A stretch of DNA of 64,000 bases, taken from an uncultured Rickettsiales bacterium. GTDB lineage: Bacteria > Pseudomonadota > Alphaproteobacteria > Rickettsiales > UBA1997. Within the stretch, counting starts at the first letter, position 1. Each line of letters begins with the position of its first letter. The stretch lies in assembly GCA_934747265.1 (NCBI GenBank), contig CAKVGI010000004.1, positions 20,103-84,102 of the forward strand. Reading direction: 5' to 3'. This document shows positions 36,086-45,506 of the stretch, piece by piece. Under the pieces are notes generated by a model that had not been told where the DNA came from, did not search any database, and worked only from the letters and a program-made list of their open reading frames with translations. The position numbers were made by a program, and so were the translations under genes.

Positions 36086-37003
36086 TTATTCCAATTTAAA
36101 TGTTTTTTTAATGTTATAGTTAAATTCCGCACCGAATATTAGTATGATTGCCATAACATAAAAGAAGAATAGAGTAATAATTATTCCAGCAAGACTTCCG
36201 TATATAACTTGAAATTTCGCCATTTTTTGTAAGTAAAATGTTAATACTTTTAAAGATATTAGCCATCCAATCAATGTTAAAAACGAGCCACATAAAACAT
36301 TTCTGAATTTTTCTCTTTTGGATGGAATTATATAGTACACAAAAGTTATAAAAATGAATAAAAATATATTTAGAAATAGAGGTTTTAATAGTATTATAAA
36401 TTCACTAAATACGAAATTAATATTTATAAATTTATTAAGAAAATTTTTTGATAGGAATCTATTTAATAAATCCAATAATCTTGGAAAAACAATAGTTGTA
36501 AAAATTGACGCTGTTATAAAAGTTGTCATAATCAAAAATTGTAAAATGCTAACAAATCTTCTAAAAAAGTAAGATTTACTATTTTTTATTCTTAAAGCTC
36601 TATCTAACACATTTTTTAATGTCTGAACTAATGATGAAGCACTCCATATTAATGTTAATGTTGCTATTGAAACTATACTGCTTTTGGGACTATTTATAAC
36701 ATTATCTATAACCGGCAACAATGTTTTTATTATATATTCTGGCAAAGTTATTTCTAAAATCTGGATAAACTTAATACCAATATCGGTTTGTCCAATATAA
36801 CCTAGTAATAACGTAAAAAAAATCATAAACGGGAATATTGCAAAAAGTATAGAATAGGCGAGTGATTCCGCTTCCGTTGTTCCATTATGAAAGTTAAAAG
36901 AGAAAATACTTTTATATATTGAAATCCATAATTTCTTAAAAAAATCTTTTATTTCTTTTTTAATTTTTAAAAATTTTAATTTATTTATTATCTTTTTTAT
37001 CAT
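36086..37003 (-). CDS. YihY/BrkB-family inner-membrane protein
   Basis: 305 residues with six to seven membrane segments. Family marks are FNFHNGTTEAESLAYSILFAIFPFMIFF, SIVSIATLTLIWSASSLVQTLKNVLDRAL, and VIYGSLAGIIITLFFFYVMAIILIFGAEFNY. The family was once misnamed ribonuclease BN; its role is unknown, with proposed lipid or envelope functions. The start overlaps the end of the slt gene by 23 bp, so the two are co-transcribed. Confidence 0.9.
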   Translation of the reverse strand: MIKKIINKLKFLKIKKEIKDFFKKLWISIYKSIFSFNFHNGTTEAESLAYSILFAIFPFMIFFTLLLGYIGQTDIGIKFIQILEITLPEYIIKTLLPVIDNVINSPKSSIVSIATLTLIWSASSLVQTLKNVLDRALRIKNSKSYFFRRFVSILQFLIMTTFITASIFTTIVFPRLLDLLNRFLSKNFLNKFININFVFSEFIILLKPLFLNIFLFIFITFVYYIIPSKREKFRNVLCGSFLTLIGWLISLKVLTFYLQKMAKFQVIYGSLAGIIITLFFFYVMAIILIFGAEFNYNIKKTFKLE

Positions 37004-39167
37004 TTTTCAATTCTATTTGGTTATTTTCTTCTTTTTTATCATCTTTACTATTTTCTTCTATTTCTTCTTTTGATGTATTTTTTTGACTTTCTAAAATCTG
37101 TGCATTAAATTTATCTAAAACATATTCATAAACAATAGAATTTTCAATTATTCTTTGAACATAATTTCTTGTTTCTGAATACCTTATTAATTCCATCCAA
37201 TTTACTATATCTTTAATATCTCTCATCTCTCTTGGATCTCCATAATCCTTTATCCATCTATTAACGGCAGCAGGTCCTGCATTATATGAGGCAATAGCTA
37301 ATATTTGTGAACCATTAAATTGTTTGATTAAAGAATTAATATAGTAAGAACCAAGCAAAATATTGTAGGCTGGATTAGTTCTTAATTCTCTGGCATTATA
37401 TTTTAAATTCATTCTTCTTGCAACATCTTTTGCAGTTTGTGGCATCAGTTGCATAAAACCAGTTGCTCCAACTGGACTTTTAGCTGAAATATGGAAACCA
37501 CTTTCCTGTTTTATGATTGAATGAACTAAATGCGAATTTGGATTTTCTAAATTTATTATATTTAATAATGGGAATAAATTATCTATAAAATAAATATCTT
37601 TGTATGTTAATTGTTTTGCTATTCTTCCAATTAATTCTTCTTTTTCAGTATTTTTTACTATTTCAAAAATAGCACTTCTTTCACCTTTTGTTTTTGCGGA
37701 ATTAATTGCTGACATAAATAAACTATAAGAGTCATTTTTATTATCACCATATTTTGCAATTAAATAAGCTATTTTTACTACATTGTTATCAAGAATTTTT
37801 TCCTCTTCCTCTTTTGTAAAAGATGGTGGTTCTGGTAGAGGGTTTTTAGAAATAAGGGATGGAACACCCAGCAATTCATTTCTCGCATGTAATGATAATT
37901 GACCATAAAAATATAATGTATATTTTGATGCTATATCATACCATTTTATTGCCTCGTTGATATTACTATCAGCCTCCATAGCACGTCCAGACCAATATCC
38001 AGCTCTAGATTTGCTTACAGGAATCCAAGTATTTTCATACATATTATAAAAATGATAATATGCATCTTTTGGTTTATTTAAAAATTCTAATGCTATCCAA
38101 CCAGCCATCCACTGTGATTCAGCATAATCAGCCGTACCTTTCTTTAAATTATTATTTATAGACAAAAAATAAGCTTTTTTATAATCTTTATCTTGAATCA
38201 TTTCTCTTATGTAAAACTTTTGATACAAAAACCACTTATCTGGCCTATCACTATTTTGTTTCATATTTAATAATATTTTTAAAGCATCTTTATAACTTTT
38301 ATTTTTATGCTCATATAAAAATCTGGAAAATAATAATAATTCATTTTCTCGTAGGTTTTTGGGGATTGATCTCAAAATATTGTTGATATATTTAGGTTTT
38401 TTATTAATTTCTATAATACCTGCATATAAAATTCTATTTGGAGTACTTAGATTTTTGATTATCATTTTAGCTTGATCATCTTTCTTTTCCCATAAAAGCA
38501 TTTCCGTTTTTTTAATAAAAATACTTTCATTTAGATAATTTGCAAAATTAATCAAAAAGTAATTTAATTGTTCACCATTGAAATCATAATTATAAAAAGT
38601 ATTTACAATATCATTAACCAACTTTGAATTATTTTTATCTGGTTCCTCACTGTATTTATCCATCAAAAGTTTTATCGCTGTATTTGTGCTAACTGGCTTA
38701 AATTTTTCAAAATATTCTTTTACAAATTGATATGGTATATTTTGATTTATATACATAGTTTCAGCTTTTAATCTTAAATTTTCAAGATTTGGTAAATATC
38801 TATGAGTTTCTATAAAATTTAAAAGATTATTAAATTCAGTTTCTGCTTGATTTAATGGCAAATTCGTATATTTTTTCCATAAAACATATTCAACCATAGC
38901 ATCTTTTAAATGCTCGCTTTTAATGGAATCTGCCCAAGATAAAGCATCTTCCCATTTATCATCATTTAATAAATTAACAGTTTTATTGAAAGTTTTAATA
39001 TCGGCTTGACTTACCTGTAATTTTATTTTTATATCCTGATTTGTTTTAAAAAATAGATTTTTATTTTCATTTTTATTATTTTTATAAGAAATATTAGCAT
39101 ATGACATATTAAATACTATATCATAAAGCAAAATTAAAAATATAATTATAACGTTCTTTTTAAACAT
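36981..39167 (-). CDS. slt: soluble-type lytic transglycosylase
   Basis: 728 residues. An N-terminal signal or anchor (about 5-24) is followed by a long alpha-superhelical region (TPR-like U domain, 50-540) and a C-terminal GH23 catalytic domain from about 570: the catalytic Glu lies in HSIIKQESGFHISAKSPVGATGFMQLMPQTA, with NILLGSYYINSLI and ASYNAGPAAVNRWI. It cleaves peptidoglycan to 1,6-anhydro products. The C-terminal 45 residues are a Lys/Glu-rich tail. The yihY gene overlaps its end. Confidence 0.95.
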   Translation of the reverse strand: MFKKNVIIIFLILLYDIVFNMSYANISYKNNKNENKNLFFKTNQDIKIKLQVSQADIKTFNKTVNLLNDDKWEDALSWADSIKSEHLKDAMVEYVLWKKYTNLPLNQAETEFNNLLNFIETHRYLPNLENLRLKAETMYINQNIPYQFVKEYFEKFKPVSTNTAIKLLMDKYSEEPDKNNSKLVNDIVNTFYNYDFNGEQLNYFLINFANYLNESIFIKKTEMLLWEKKDDQAKMIIKNLSTPNRILYAGIIEINKKPKYINNILRSIPKNLRENELLLFSRFLYEHKNKSYKDALKILLNMKQNSDRPDKWFLYQKFYIREMIQDKDYKKAYFLSINNNLKKGTADYAESQWMAGWIALEFLNKPKDAYYHFYNMYENTWIPVSKSRAGYWSGRAMEADSNINEAIKWYDIASKYTLYFYGQLSLHARNELLGVPSLISKNPLPEPPSFTKEEEEKILDNNVVKIAYLIAKYGDNKNDSYSLFMSAINSAKTKGERSAIFEIVKNTEKEELIGRIAKQLTYKDIYFIDNLFPLLNIINLENPNSHLVHSIIKQESGFHISAKSPVGATGFMQLMPQTAKDVARRMNLKYNARELRTNPAYNILLGSYYINSLIKQFNGSQILAIASYNAGPAAVNRWIKDYGDPREMRDIKDIVNWMELIRYSETRNYVQRIIENSIVYEYVLDKFNAQILESQKNTSKEEIEENSKDDKKEENNQIELKNDKKDNK

Positions 39168-39346
39168 AATAAAAATTATTATACAGATAATTAATTATAA
39201 AATATTTTTTTTATAAAGCAAGTTAATATAACTTTTATATACTTTGTTTTTTATTAAGTAATAACATATTTATCCCATTAGCTAATTTTTTGCTACTATT
39301 AGTAATAAGATAAATATGATATTCTGTTTTGATATTAATTAAATAA

Positions 39347-40294
39347 CTATTTTTTTATTTCAATATATCCATCACCAGGCATACCTGGTTTTGCTTCTCT
39401 ATTAGAATTATCATCAAAAGTTAATTTAACTCTAAATACCAACTTTTGTCTTTCCTTTTGTGTTTCAACCTCTTTTGGTGTAAATTCAGCATTATCTGCA
39501 ATAAAAGTTATTGTTGCTGGAAAAGTTTTGTTTTTATAAGCATCCAACTTAACCGTTGCTTTTTCACCTAATTTCACTTGACCGGCATTTTCTGATGGCA
39601 TATATATTGTCATATATAAATCGTCTGGATTGTACATTATAAACATTCTACTGCCATTAGAAATCATTTCACCATTTTCAACAAGTTTATAAAGTACAAC
39701 GCCATTAATTGGTGAATAAATTTTCATATCAGATAAATTAATTTCTTGTGCTTTGATTGTTGCTAATAATGATTTATATGAAGCTTGCAAGGAATTTTTG
39801 TTAGCGATTAAACTATTTAATTTAGCCTTTGTTTTATCCAAAGCATTGTTATTCTTATCTAATTCAAGCTGGGAGGCGAAATTTTGCTTGATTAATGCCT
39901 TTGTTCTATTTAATTCTTTTGTATAAAATGTTATATCGCTATTTGTAGCTTTAATTTCGGCATCAACAGCGGATATTTGTTTTAAAATTTCATTACTTTT
40001 TGCTTTTTGTGCCTCTATATCAGCTTCTAGTGCCCTTGAATCTATAACAGTTAATAATTGATCTTTTTTTATATAATCACCTTCATTCACTTTTAATTCA
40101 ACTATTTTGCCACCAAACTTTGCTGAAACAGCAACCTCTCTTGCTTCAACCCTTCCATTTCCTGTAATTATATTATCATTATTTTTTGCGAAAAAATTCT
40201 TATATACAAAAAAACCAATAACGCAAAAAATTGCAACTATAAATAAAATCAATAATATCTTTTTTATATTCATACCACTTTTTTGGTAATACAT
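39347..40294 (-). CDS. HlyD/EmrA-type membrane fusion protein (YhiI/YbhG-like)
   Basis: 315 residues; ATG 40294 or, seven codons later, ATG 40273. One membrane segment (about 13-31), a biotinyl-lipoyl half (GRVEAREVAVSAKFGGKIVELKVNEGDYIKKDQLL), a hairpin coiled coil (75-180), the second lipoyl half (MKIYSPINGVVLYKLVENGEMI) and a beta-barrel end. It bridges an inner-membrane ABC exporter to the outer membrane. No ABC gene adjoins it; the ABC-2 permease at 17719-18852 is of the type such adaptors serve. Confidence 0.88.
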   Translation of the reverse strand: MYYQKSGMNIKKILLILFIVAIFCVIGFFVYKNFFAKNNDNIITGNGRVEAREVAVSAKFGGKIVELKVNEGDYIKKDQLLTVIDSRALEADIEAQKAKSNEILKQISAVDAEIKATNSDITFYTKELNRTKALIKQNFASQLELDKNNNALDKTKAKLNSLIANKNSLQASYKSLLATIKAQEINLSDMKIYSPINGVVLYKLVENGEMISNGSRMFIMYNPDDLYMTIYMPSENAGQVKLGEKATVKLDAYKNKTFPATITFIADNAEFTPKEVETQKERQKLVFRVKLTFDDNSNREAKPGMPGDGYIEIKK

Positions 40295-40440
40295 ATCAAT
40301 ACCATTTTAATTCATTTAATATAAATATAGAAATACTTTTTTAAAAAACAATACTAATATTTTAAAAATATCAAATATATTTGGTACTGATAATAATTGA
40401 TTTATTTCTATTCGCAATTTTTACTTTTTTTACCTTTTTT

Positions 40441-40663
40441 GCTGAGGTTGTCCTTATATTTTTCCGCCATCTCCTCATTATCCTGATAAGAATATTCTCT
40501 ATTTTCCTCATGATAAGGTTCTCTATTTTCTCTCCCTGATAAGGATACTCCCCTATCCCCCCTGATGATGGGATTCTCTCTATCTATCCTGATAATAGGA
40601 TTCTCTCTATCCACCCTGATAAGTTCCTCTCTCATTCCCCCCTGATAAGGGGGGTAAGGGGGG
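40441..40663 (-). repeat. A-family array, about 7-8 units of roughly 26-27 bp
   Basis: Read on the minus strand, an anchor CCCCCC-TTA-CCCCCC-TTATCA-GGGGGG (40663 to 40637) is followed by units that each begin TTATCAGG and end in GAGAATCC or similar. Units nearest the anchor are G-rich and regular; those towards 40441 drift. The same anchor and unit type occur in the two arrays at 60.8-61.6 and 63.3-64 kb. The flanks (40295-40440, 40664-40800) are AT-rich without recognised features. Confidence 0.85.
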
Positions 40664-40799
40664 TTTTAATTACCTGATTACATAAATTACATTTATTTAT
40701 ATTATAATTGTTTAATATGTAATATATATATTTATTATTTTTTGTTATATTCTATTATTCTTTGTTCTTTATTTTAAATTATTAATTTTAAATTTAATA

Positions 40800-41026
40800 T
40801 ACTTGATTTAATGTTTTTAATTTTAAATCCTAAATCCTTAATTTTATATTTTTTAATCTTTAATTTTTAATTTAAATTTTAAACTTAAATATCTAATTTT
40901 ATATTTTATTTTTTAAAACAAATCTCCGACTTTATATTTTAATTTCAATTTTCAATTTTCAATTTTTAATTTTTAATTATTTATTTTGTTTTATTAAAAA
41001 ATAAAACAAAATAAATCTTCTCAACC
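40800..41026 (-). repeat. C element, inverted copy
   Basis: A 17-bp stem (40979-40995 and 41000-41016, core ATTTTGTTTTAT, loop AAAA) lies next to repeated AATTTTCAATTTT units and the block AATCTCCGACTTTATATTTT at 40921-40940, which matches the ATATAAAGTC-GAGATTT block of the other two copies. The stretch out to 40800 is a low-complexity TAAATTTTAA tract related to the AAGAATT tract of the 60.4-kb copy. Confidence 0.8.
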
Positions 41027-41345
41027 CCCCTGTCAGTCTACGACTGACTCCCCCCTTATCAGGGGGGCGGGGAGGGGATATATTGACTTTGTTAGCTCCC
41101 CCCTTAAAATTAGATAAATAGAGAGTATTTCACGCTAGTTCTATTCCTTACGAAGGGGGGTAAAGAAGGGATATATTGACTACGTCAGTTTCTTACGGTG
41201 GGGTAAGAGAGAAGTGTTCTACGACTGACCATCCTCTTACAAAGTGGGGCAAGAGAAGGGTATTTTATGTCATTTCTCTCTTACAAAGGGTGGCGAGAAT
41301 AGAGTGTTTTGCGACTGACTCCTGCCCTTACAAAGGGCAAACCAT
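41027..41345 (-). repeat. B-family array, about seven units of roughly 42-48 bp
   Basis: On the minus strand units start TTTGTAAGGG and contain a CTGACGTAGTCA-like core followed by AATATATCCCTTC and a C-rich end. The last unit, next to the C element, is the cleanest and contains GTCAGTC-GTA-GACTGAC between G6 runs (41031-41066). Units become irregular towards 41345. One junction carries the A-type sequence CCCCCCTGATAAGGGGGG. Together with 40441-41026 this explains most of the 1.15-kb gap before rnhA. Confidence 0.8.
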
Positions 41346-41451
41346 AATAATTAAAAATAAACCAAAAATTCGATATGTATATATAATAAATTTATTTATT
41401 GATTTTTCTTTTATTAATTCTATACTAAAAGAGTAAAATATAGATTATATT

Positions 41452-41898
41452 ATGGATAACAATAAAAAAGTTATTATTTATACGGATGGCGCTTGTTCCG
41501 GCAACCCTGGTAAAGGTGGTTGGGGTGCAGTACTAAAATATGGAGAAATAACAAAACAAATCAGTGGATATTCCGATTTAACAACTAATAACAAAATGGA
41601 ATTGCAGGCGGTTATAGAAGCTCTTAAACTCTTAAAAAAGCGATGCGATGTTGAAATATTTACTGATAGTGTATATGTAAAAGATGGTATCACAAAATGG
41701 ATTAACTCTTGGAAAATGAATAATTGGAAGACATCAAAAAAAGAGCCAGTAAAAAATAAAGAACTTTGGATAGAATTAGATAATCTTAGAAATCAACATA
41801 ATATAAATTGGAATTGGGTTAAGGGGCATGCTGATGATGAAATTAATAATATAGTTGATAAATTGGCTAGAAGTGAGATTTTAAAAAAAAACAAATAA
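41452..41898 (+). CDS. rnhA: ribonuclease HI
   Basis: 148 residues. The DEDD active site is complete: D12 in IYTDGACSGNPG, E50 in NNKMELQA, D72 in IFTDSVYV, and the last Asp in the segment following WVKGHADDEINN. It removes RNA from RNA-DNA hybrids such as Okazaki primers and R-loops. It is followed 11 bp later by holC, making a small replication unit. It lies just beyond the repeat island. Confidence 0.96.
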   Translation: MDNNKKVIIYTDGACSGNPGKGGWGAVLKYGEITKQISGYSDLTTNNKMELQAVIEALKLLKKRCDVEIFTDSVYVKDGITKWINSWKMNNWKTSKKEPVKNKELWIELDNLRNQHNINWNWVKGHADDEINNIVDKLARSEILKKNK

Positions 41899-41909
41899 TT
41901 AGATTTAAT

Positions 41910-42371
41910 ATGAAAGAAATTAATTTTTATTGTATAGAAGAAGATATTAATGGATTTTTGCATAATTTTTTATCAAAATTAGTAGAAAAAAATAAGAAAG
42001 TTTTTATATATTCTGAAAATATAGAAAAAATGGAAAAACTTGATAATATGTTATGGACATTAAAAAAAGTAGATTTTTTACCACATTTATTATACAATGA
42101 TATCGGTTCTGAAAAAACGCCGATAATAATTTCAAATCAAAAAGATAATAAAAATCAATCAAATTTTATATTAATAAGCTCTTTCTTGGACGATGCGGTT
42201 TTTCTGGATTCATTTGAAAAAACTTTTTATATTTTTTCGCCAATAAATCAATCAATTATAGAAAATGTTAAAAATAATTGGAATAAATATAAAAAAATCG
42301 GTTTCCATGAGAAATTATTGAAAAAAGATAATGATGGTAAATGGAAAGAATATAGTGATTTTATTATATAG
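41910..42371 (+). CDS. holC: DNA polymerase III chi subunit
   Basis: 153 residues. The HolC pattern is seen in a start with NFYCIEEDINGFLHNFLSKLVEK, then KVFIYSENIEKMEKLDNMLWT, FLPHLLYND and TPIIISNQKDN. Chi links the clamp loader to single-strand binding protein. The C-terminal third (NNWNKYKKIGFHEKLLKK) is less typical. The gene follows rnhA by 11 bp and ends before a clear hairpin terminator. Confidence 0.85.
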   Translation: MKEINFYCIEEDINGFLHNFLSKLVEKNKKVFIYSENIEKMEKLDNMLWTLKKVDFLPHLLYNDIGSEKTPIIISNQKDNKNQSNFILISSFLDDAVFLDSFEKTFYIFSPINQSIIENVKNNWNKYKKIGFHEKLLKKDNDGKWKEYSDFII

Positions 42372-42380
42372 TCTTACAAT

Positions 42381-42413
42381 AAAAGCATATAATCATAAAA
42401 ATTATATGCTTTT
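42381..42413. terminator. bidirectional terminator between holC and efp
   Basis: A 13-bp stem AAAAGCATATAAT (42381-42393) pairs with 42401-42413 across a 7-base loop. Both strands have A/T-rich tails, with runs of T at the end of the stem in each direction. It sits between two convergent genes. Confidence 0.85.
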
Positions 42414-42429
42414 AAAAAATAAATAATAT

Positions 42430-42987
42430 TTATTTTGCTCTTTCTACGTATGTAGCGTCTTCTGTTCTTACAACAATTTTATCATCTGATGTAATAAATG
42501 GTGGAACCATAACTCTAACGCCATTTTCCAAAATTGCTGGTTTATATGAAGCTGTTGCTGTTTGACCTTTAACTGTTGCTTCTGTTGATTGAATTTTCAT
42601 AACAACTTTTTCTGGAAGTCTAATTCTAATTGCTTCTCCATCGCAATATTCTACAACAACATCCATACCATCTTGTAAGAATGGTAAAGCTTCGCCAACT
42701 AATTCTTTACTTAAAGATAATTGTTCGTATGTGTCCATATCCATTAAAGCTAAATTATCGCCATCCATATATTGATATTGATAAGTTTTATCCTCCATAT
42801 TTGCTTTTTCAACATCGTCTGTTGTATTAAATCTATTCATTAATTTATTACCAGATTTAATATCTTTCATTTCAACTTGCAAGAAAGCACCGCCTTTACC
42901 AGGTTTAACATGCTCTCTTTTTGTTACCATACAATATTTTCCATTATATATAATAACATTTCCCACACTAATTGAGTTTACATTCAT
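42430..42987 (-). CDS. efp: translation elongation factor P
   Basis: 185 residues from ATG 42987; a start five codons upstream is also open. EF-P relieves ribosome stalling on polyproline. The three-domain layout is seen: the KOW-like N-domain with the modifiable lysine K31 in KPGKGGAF, the central OB domain (YMDGDNLALMDMDTYEQLSL) and the C-terminal OB domain ending VPPFITSDDKIVVRTEDATYVERAK. The tip lysine suggests an EpmA-type modification; no epmA/epmB is in the window. It is a single-gene unit. Confidence 0.97.
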   Translation of the reverse strand: MNVNSISVGNVIIYNGKYCMVTKREHVKPGKGGAFLQVEMKDIKSGNKLMNRFNTTDDVEKANMEDKTYQYQYMDGDNLALMDMDTYEQLSLSKELVGEALPFLQDGMDVVVEYCDGEAIRIRLPEKVVMKIQSTEATVKGQTATASYKPAILENGVRVMVPPFITSDDKIVVRTEDATYVERAK

Positions 42988-43262
42988 AAAAATTCCAAAC
43001 ATTTTAAACTTAATTAAAGAATAAGTGTAAAAAATAAAAAAATCAATAGAATTAACAAAAAATTGTTATTTTTGGGGTTTTTTATATTAAATTTTAATTT
43101 GTATTTAGTAGATTTACAATTTAATCCTGATTTGACAATATTAAAATTGTAAAATATAATTATTGATAGATATAAATATTAATTTGATAATAAATAAACT
43201 TTTCTTGATAATAAAAAAACAATATATTATATTATAATATAGATTTATGTTATAGATTGATA

Positions 43263-43937
43263 ATGGCAAAGGCGCAAAAATTAAAATTAAAAAGTTGGTA
43301 TTCAAGTAAGTATCAAATAATTGTTTTTCAAAGAAACATATTGTTTTTTATATCTTTCTTGGCTATATCTTCCGTTTTGATAGCTGTTATATTTGTGAAA
43401 CAAATAATGGCTTCTAAGTCCTTGGTGCCTTATGTTATTGAAATTGAAGAGAAAAGTGGTATTCCAACTATTGTTGAACAATTAAATGAAAGTCATTTTA
43501 CTGCTGATGTAAGTTTAAAAAGATATTTTATTTATTCATTTTTAAGCGCCGCACAAGGTTATAATCCTGGTACTTTTAGAGAAGATTATAGAAAATTAGC
43601 TCTTTTTTCTACCCCTAGTGTTTTTAGGGAAATACAAGCTTCCATTAACCCTAGAAATCCACAAAGTCCAGCAGCAATGATTGGAAATAGAGGTATAATT
43701 GAAGTTGCTATTAAATCATTGATTTTTCAAACACCAAACACTGTAACAATTAGATATAGATTGAAAAATATTGGTAGTGTTTCAGGATTTGCTAATAATA
43801 GAGATATGATTGCTGAAATGGATTTTAGATTTACCAATTTAACATTGAGTCAACAAGATAGATATATAAATCCAATAGGTTTTCAAGTAACAAGATTTGT
43901 TGCTGATCAGGAAATAACAAAAAATTATGGAGAATAA
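43263..43937 (+). CDS. virB8: type IV secretion protein VirB8
   Basis: 224 residues from ATG 43263. A short basic cytoplasmic N-terminus, one membrane helix (about 24-45) and a periplasmic NTF2-like domain with LKRYFIYSFLSAAQGYNPG, YRKLALFSTPSVFREIQ, VTIRYRLKNIG and NPIGFQVTRFVADQE. VirB8 nucleates assembly of the secretion channel. The next gene starts 1 bp after its stop, giving a tight virB8-virB9 pair. Confidence 0.93.
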   Translation: MAKAQKLKLKSWYSSKYQIIVFQRNILFFISFLAISSVLIAVIFVKQIMASKSLVPYVIEIEEKSGIPTIVEQLNESHFTADVSLKRYFIYSFLSAAQGYNPGTFREDYRKLALFSTPSVFREIQASINPRNPQSPAAMIGNRGIIEVAIKSLIFQTPNTVTIRYRLKNIGSVSGFANNRDMIAEMDFRFTNLTLSQQDRYINPIGFQVTRFVADQEITKNYGE

Positions 43938-43938
43938 A

Positions 43939-44706
43939 ATGTGTAAAAAGATATTATTTTTATTAGTTTTTATATTCTCTTTTAATGCTTTTGCGGAAGA
44001 AAGTATCCCTTTAACAACAGATTCCAGAATCAGAACAATAGTGTATAATCCAAATGAAGTTTTTCAACTAAAATTTCATTATGGTTTCCAATCTTTTATA
44101 GAATTTGCGCCAGATGAAGATATAGAAATTATATCTTTGGGTGAGGCTTTTCCTTGGAAAATTACACCAATTGGAAAAAGATTATTTATAAGACCAATAC
44201 AAATTGATATCACGACTAATATGACAGTTATTACAACAAAAAGAGTTTATCAGTTTGAAATTACGGGTTTAGCTTTTGATGAAAGGGCTAATGAAGATCT
44301 AATTTATTCTATAAGATTTTTTTATCCTGATACAGAAATAAAAAACCCAAAAATGTCAGAAAAAACAAGCTCTTCCAAAAGTATAGATACAATAAGTGTT
44401 AAGGATGGTTTTGCTCTTACAAATATAGAAAGAGGAGATATTATAAATTTTAACTACACTATGGCTGGTGATGCTAAAAATATAATACCGATTAAGGTAT
44501 TCGATGATGGCAAAACAACTTATTTTCAATTTCCTAGAAATAATTTAATAATACCTAATTTCTCAATAGTTGATATTTATGGAAATGAAACGCCTGTAAA
44601 TTATTATATGGATGGTGATTATGTTGCGGTAAGTGTTGTTGGTATTCAGTTTGCTTTAAGAAATGGAAAAGAATTATTGTGTGTTTTTAATAATTCTGTG
44701 ATGTAA
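43939..44706 (+). CDS. virB9: type IV secretion protein VirB9
   Basis: 255 residues from ATG 43939, chosen because it gives a clean signal peptide (CKKILFLLVFIFSFNAFA); an ATG at 43927 inside virB8 is less likely. The N-terminal domain has SRIRTIVYNPNEVFQLKFHYGFQSFIEFA; the C-terminal beta-sandwich includes IIPIKVFDDGKTTYFQFP and VSVVGIQFALRNGKELLCVFN. VirB9 forms part of the periplasmic/outer-membrane core complex with VirB7 and VirB10. virB10 does not follow; a parA gene does, 16 bp later. Confidence 0.93.
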   Translation: MCKKILFLLVFIFSFNAFAEESIPLTTDSRIRTIVYNPNEVFQLKFHYGFQSFIEFAPDEDIEIISLGEAFPWKITPIGKRLFIRPIQIDITTNMTVITTKRVYQFEITGLAFDERANEDLIYSIRFFYPDTEIKNPKMSEKTSSSKSIDTISVKDGFALTNIERGDIINFNYTMAGDAKNIIPIKVFDDGKTTYFQFPRNNLIIPNFSIVDIYGNETPVNYYMDGDYVAVSVVGIQFALRNGKELLCVFNNSVM

Positions 44707-44722
44707 TTAAGAGGTTTTGTAA

Positions 44723-45499
44723 ATGGAAGAAAAAAAGACTAAAATAATTTCTGTTGTAAATCAAAAAGGTGGCGTTGGTAAAACAACCACAGTAATTAAT
44801 ATTGCAACCGTTTTTTCAGCTTTGCATAAAAAAGTATTAATAATAGACTTTGACCCACAAAGTAATGCCGGAAGTGGTGTTGGTTTAACTTTAAAAGATA
44901 GAGAGGAACATAATATTTATGATTTGCTAACACAAGAAAAAGATGTAAATGATATTGTATTTAAAACAAAAATACCAAATTTAGATATTATGCCATGTAC
45001 CGTTGATTTAGCTAGTGCGGAAGTTGATTTAGCTAGTGCTGATAATAGAGAATTTAGATTGAGAGATGAGGTAGTAAAAATAAAAGATAATTACGATTAT
45101 ATTTTTATAGATTGTCCTCCATCTTTGGGATTGCTTACAATAAATGCTTTGGTTGCATCAACAACAATAATCATTCCTTTACAATGTGAATTTTTTGCTC
45201 TTGAAGGTTTATCTCACTTATTGGATACTGCCGAAAGAATACGAGATAACTTTAATAGTGAATTGAATATTAATGGAATTATACTGACAATGTATGATAA
45301 GAGAAACAAATTGACAGAACAAGTTGATAATGATGTTAGGGATTGCTTGGGCGATATGGTATATAAAACAGTAATTCCAAGAAATATAAAATTATCAGAA
45401 TCACCATCTCATGGTGTTCCAGCAATAATCTATGATTCAAACTGTCCAGGCTCTGTTGCTTATATGAAATTAGCGGAAGAAATGATACAAAGAATATAA
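44723..45499 (+). CDS. parA: ParA/Soj-family chromosome partitioning ATPase
   Basis: 258 residues. The deviant Walker A is KGGVGKTT (near residues 15-22), with the signature lysine, DFDPQSNAGSG as the A' motif, and IFIDCPPSLGLLT as Walker B. ParA forms DNA-bound gradients that position ParB-parS complexes. parB normally follows but is absent: the next gene is convergent. Its location after virB8-virB9 is unusual, so a role in positioning something else, for instance the secretion apparatus, cannot be excluded. Confidence 0.93.
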   Translation: MEEKKTKIISVVNQKGGVGKTTTVINIATVFSALHKKVLIIDFDPQSNAGSGVGLTLKDREEHNIYDLLTQEKDVNDIVFKTKIPNLDIMPCTVDLASAEVDLASADNREFRLRDEVVKIKDNYDYIFIDCPPSLGLLTINALVASTTIIIPLQCEFFALEGLSHLLDTAERIRDNFNSELNINGIILTMYDKRNKLTEQVDNDVRDCLGDMVYKTVIPRNIKLSESPSHGVPAIIYDSNCPGSVAYMKLAEEMIQRI

Positions 45500-45506
45500 A
45501 ACTATA

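Noticed and set aside
36981..37003. Frameshift joining slt and yihY
   Set aside because: Both proteins are complete with own motifs; the 23-bp overlap is a normal coupled gene overlap.
40408..40635. 75-codon minus-strand ORF with a 9-residue repeat (RENPIIRIDRENP-like)
   Set aside because: It is the translation of the 26-27 bp A array, whose unit length is close to a multiple of three; no family, no own start signal.
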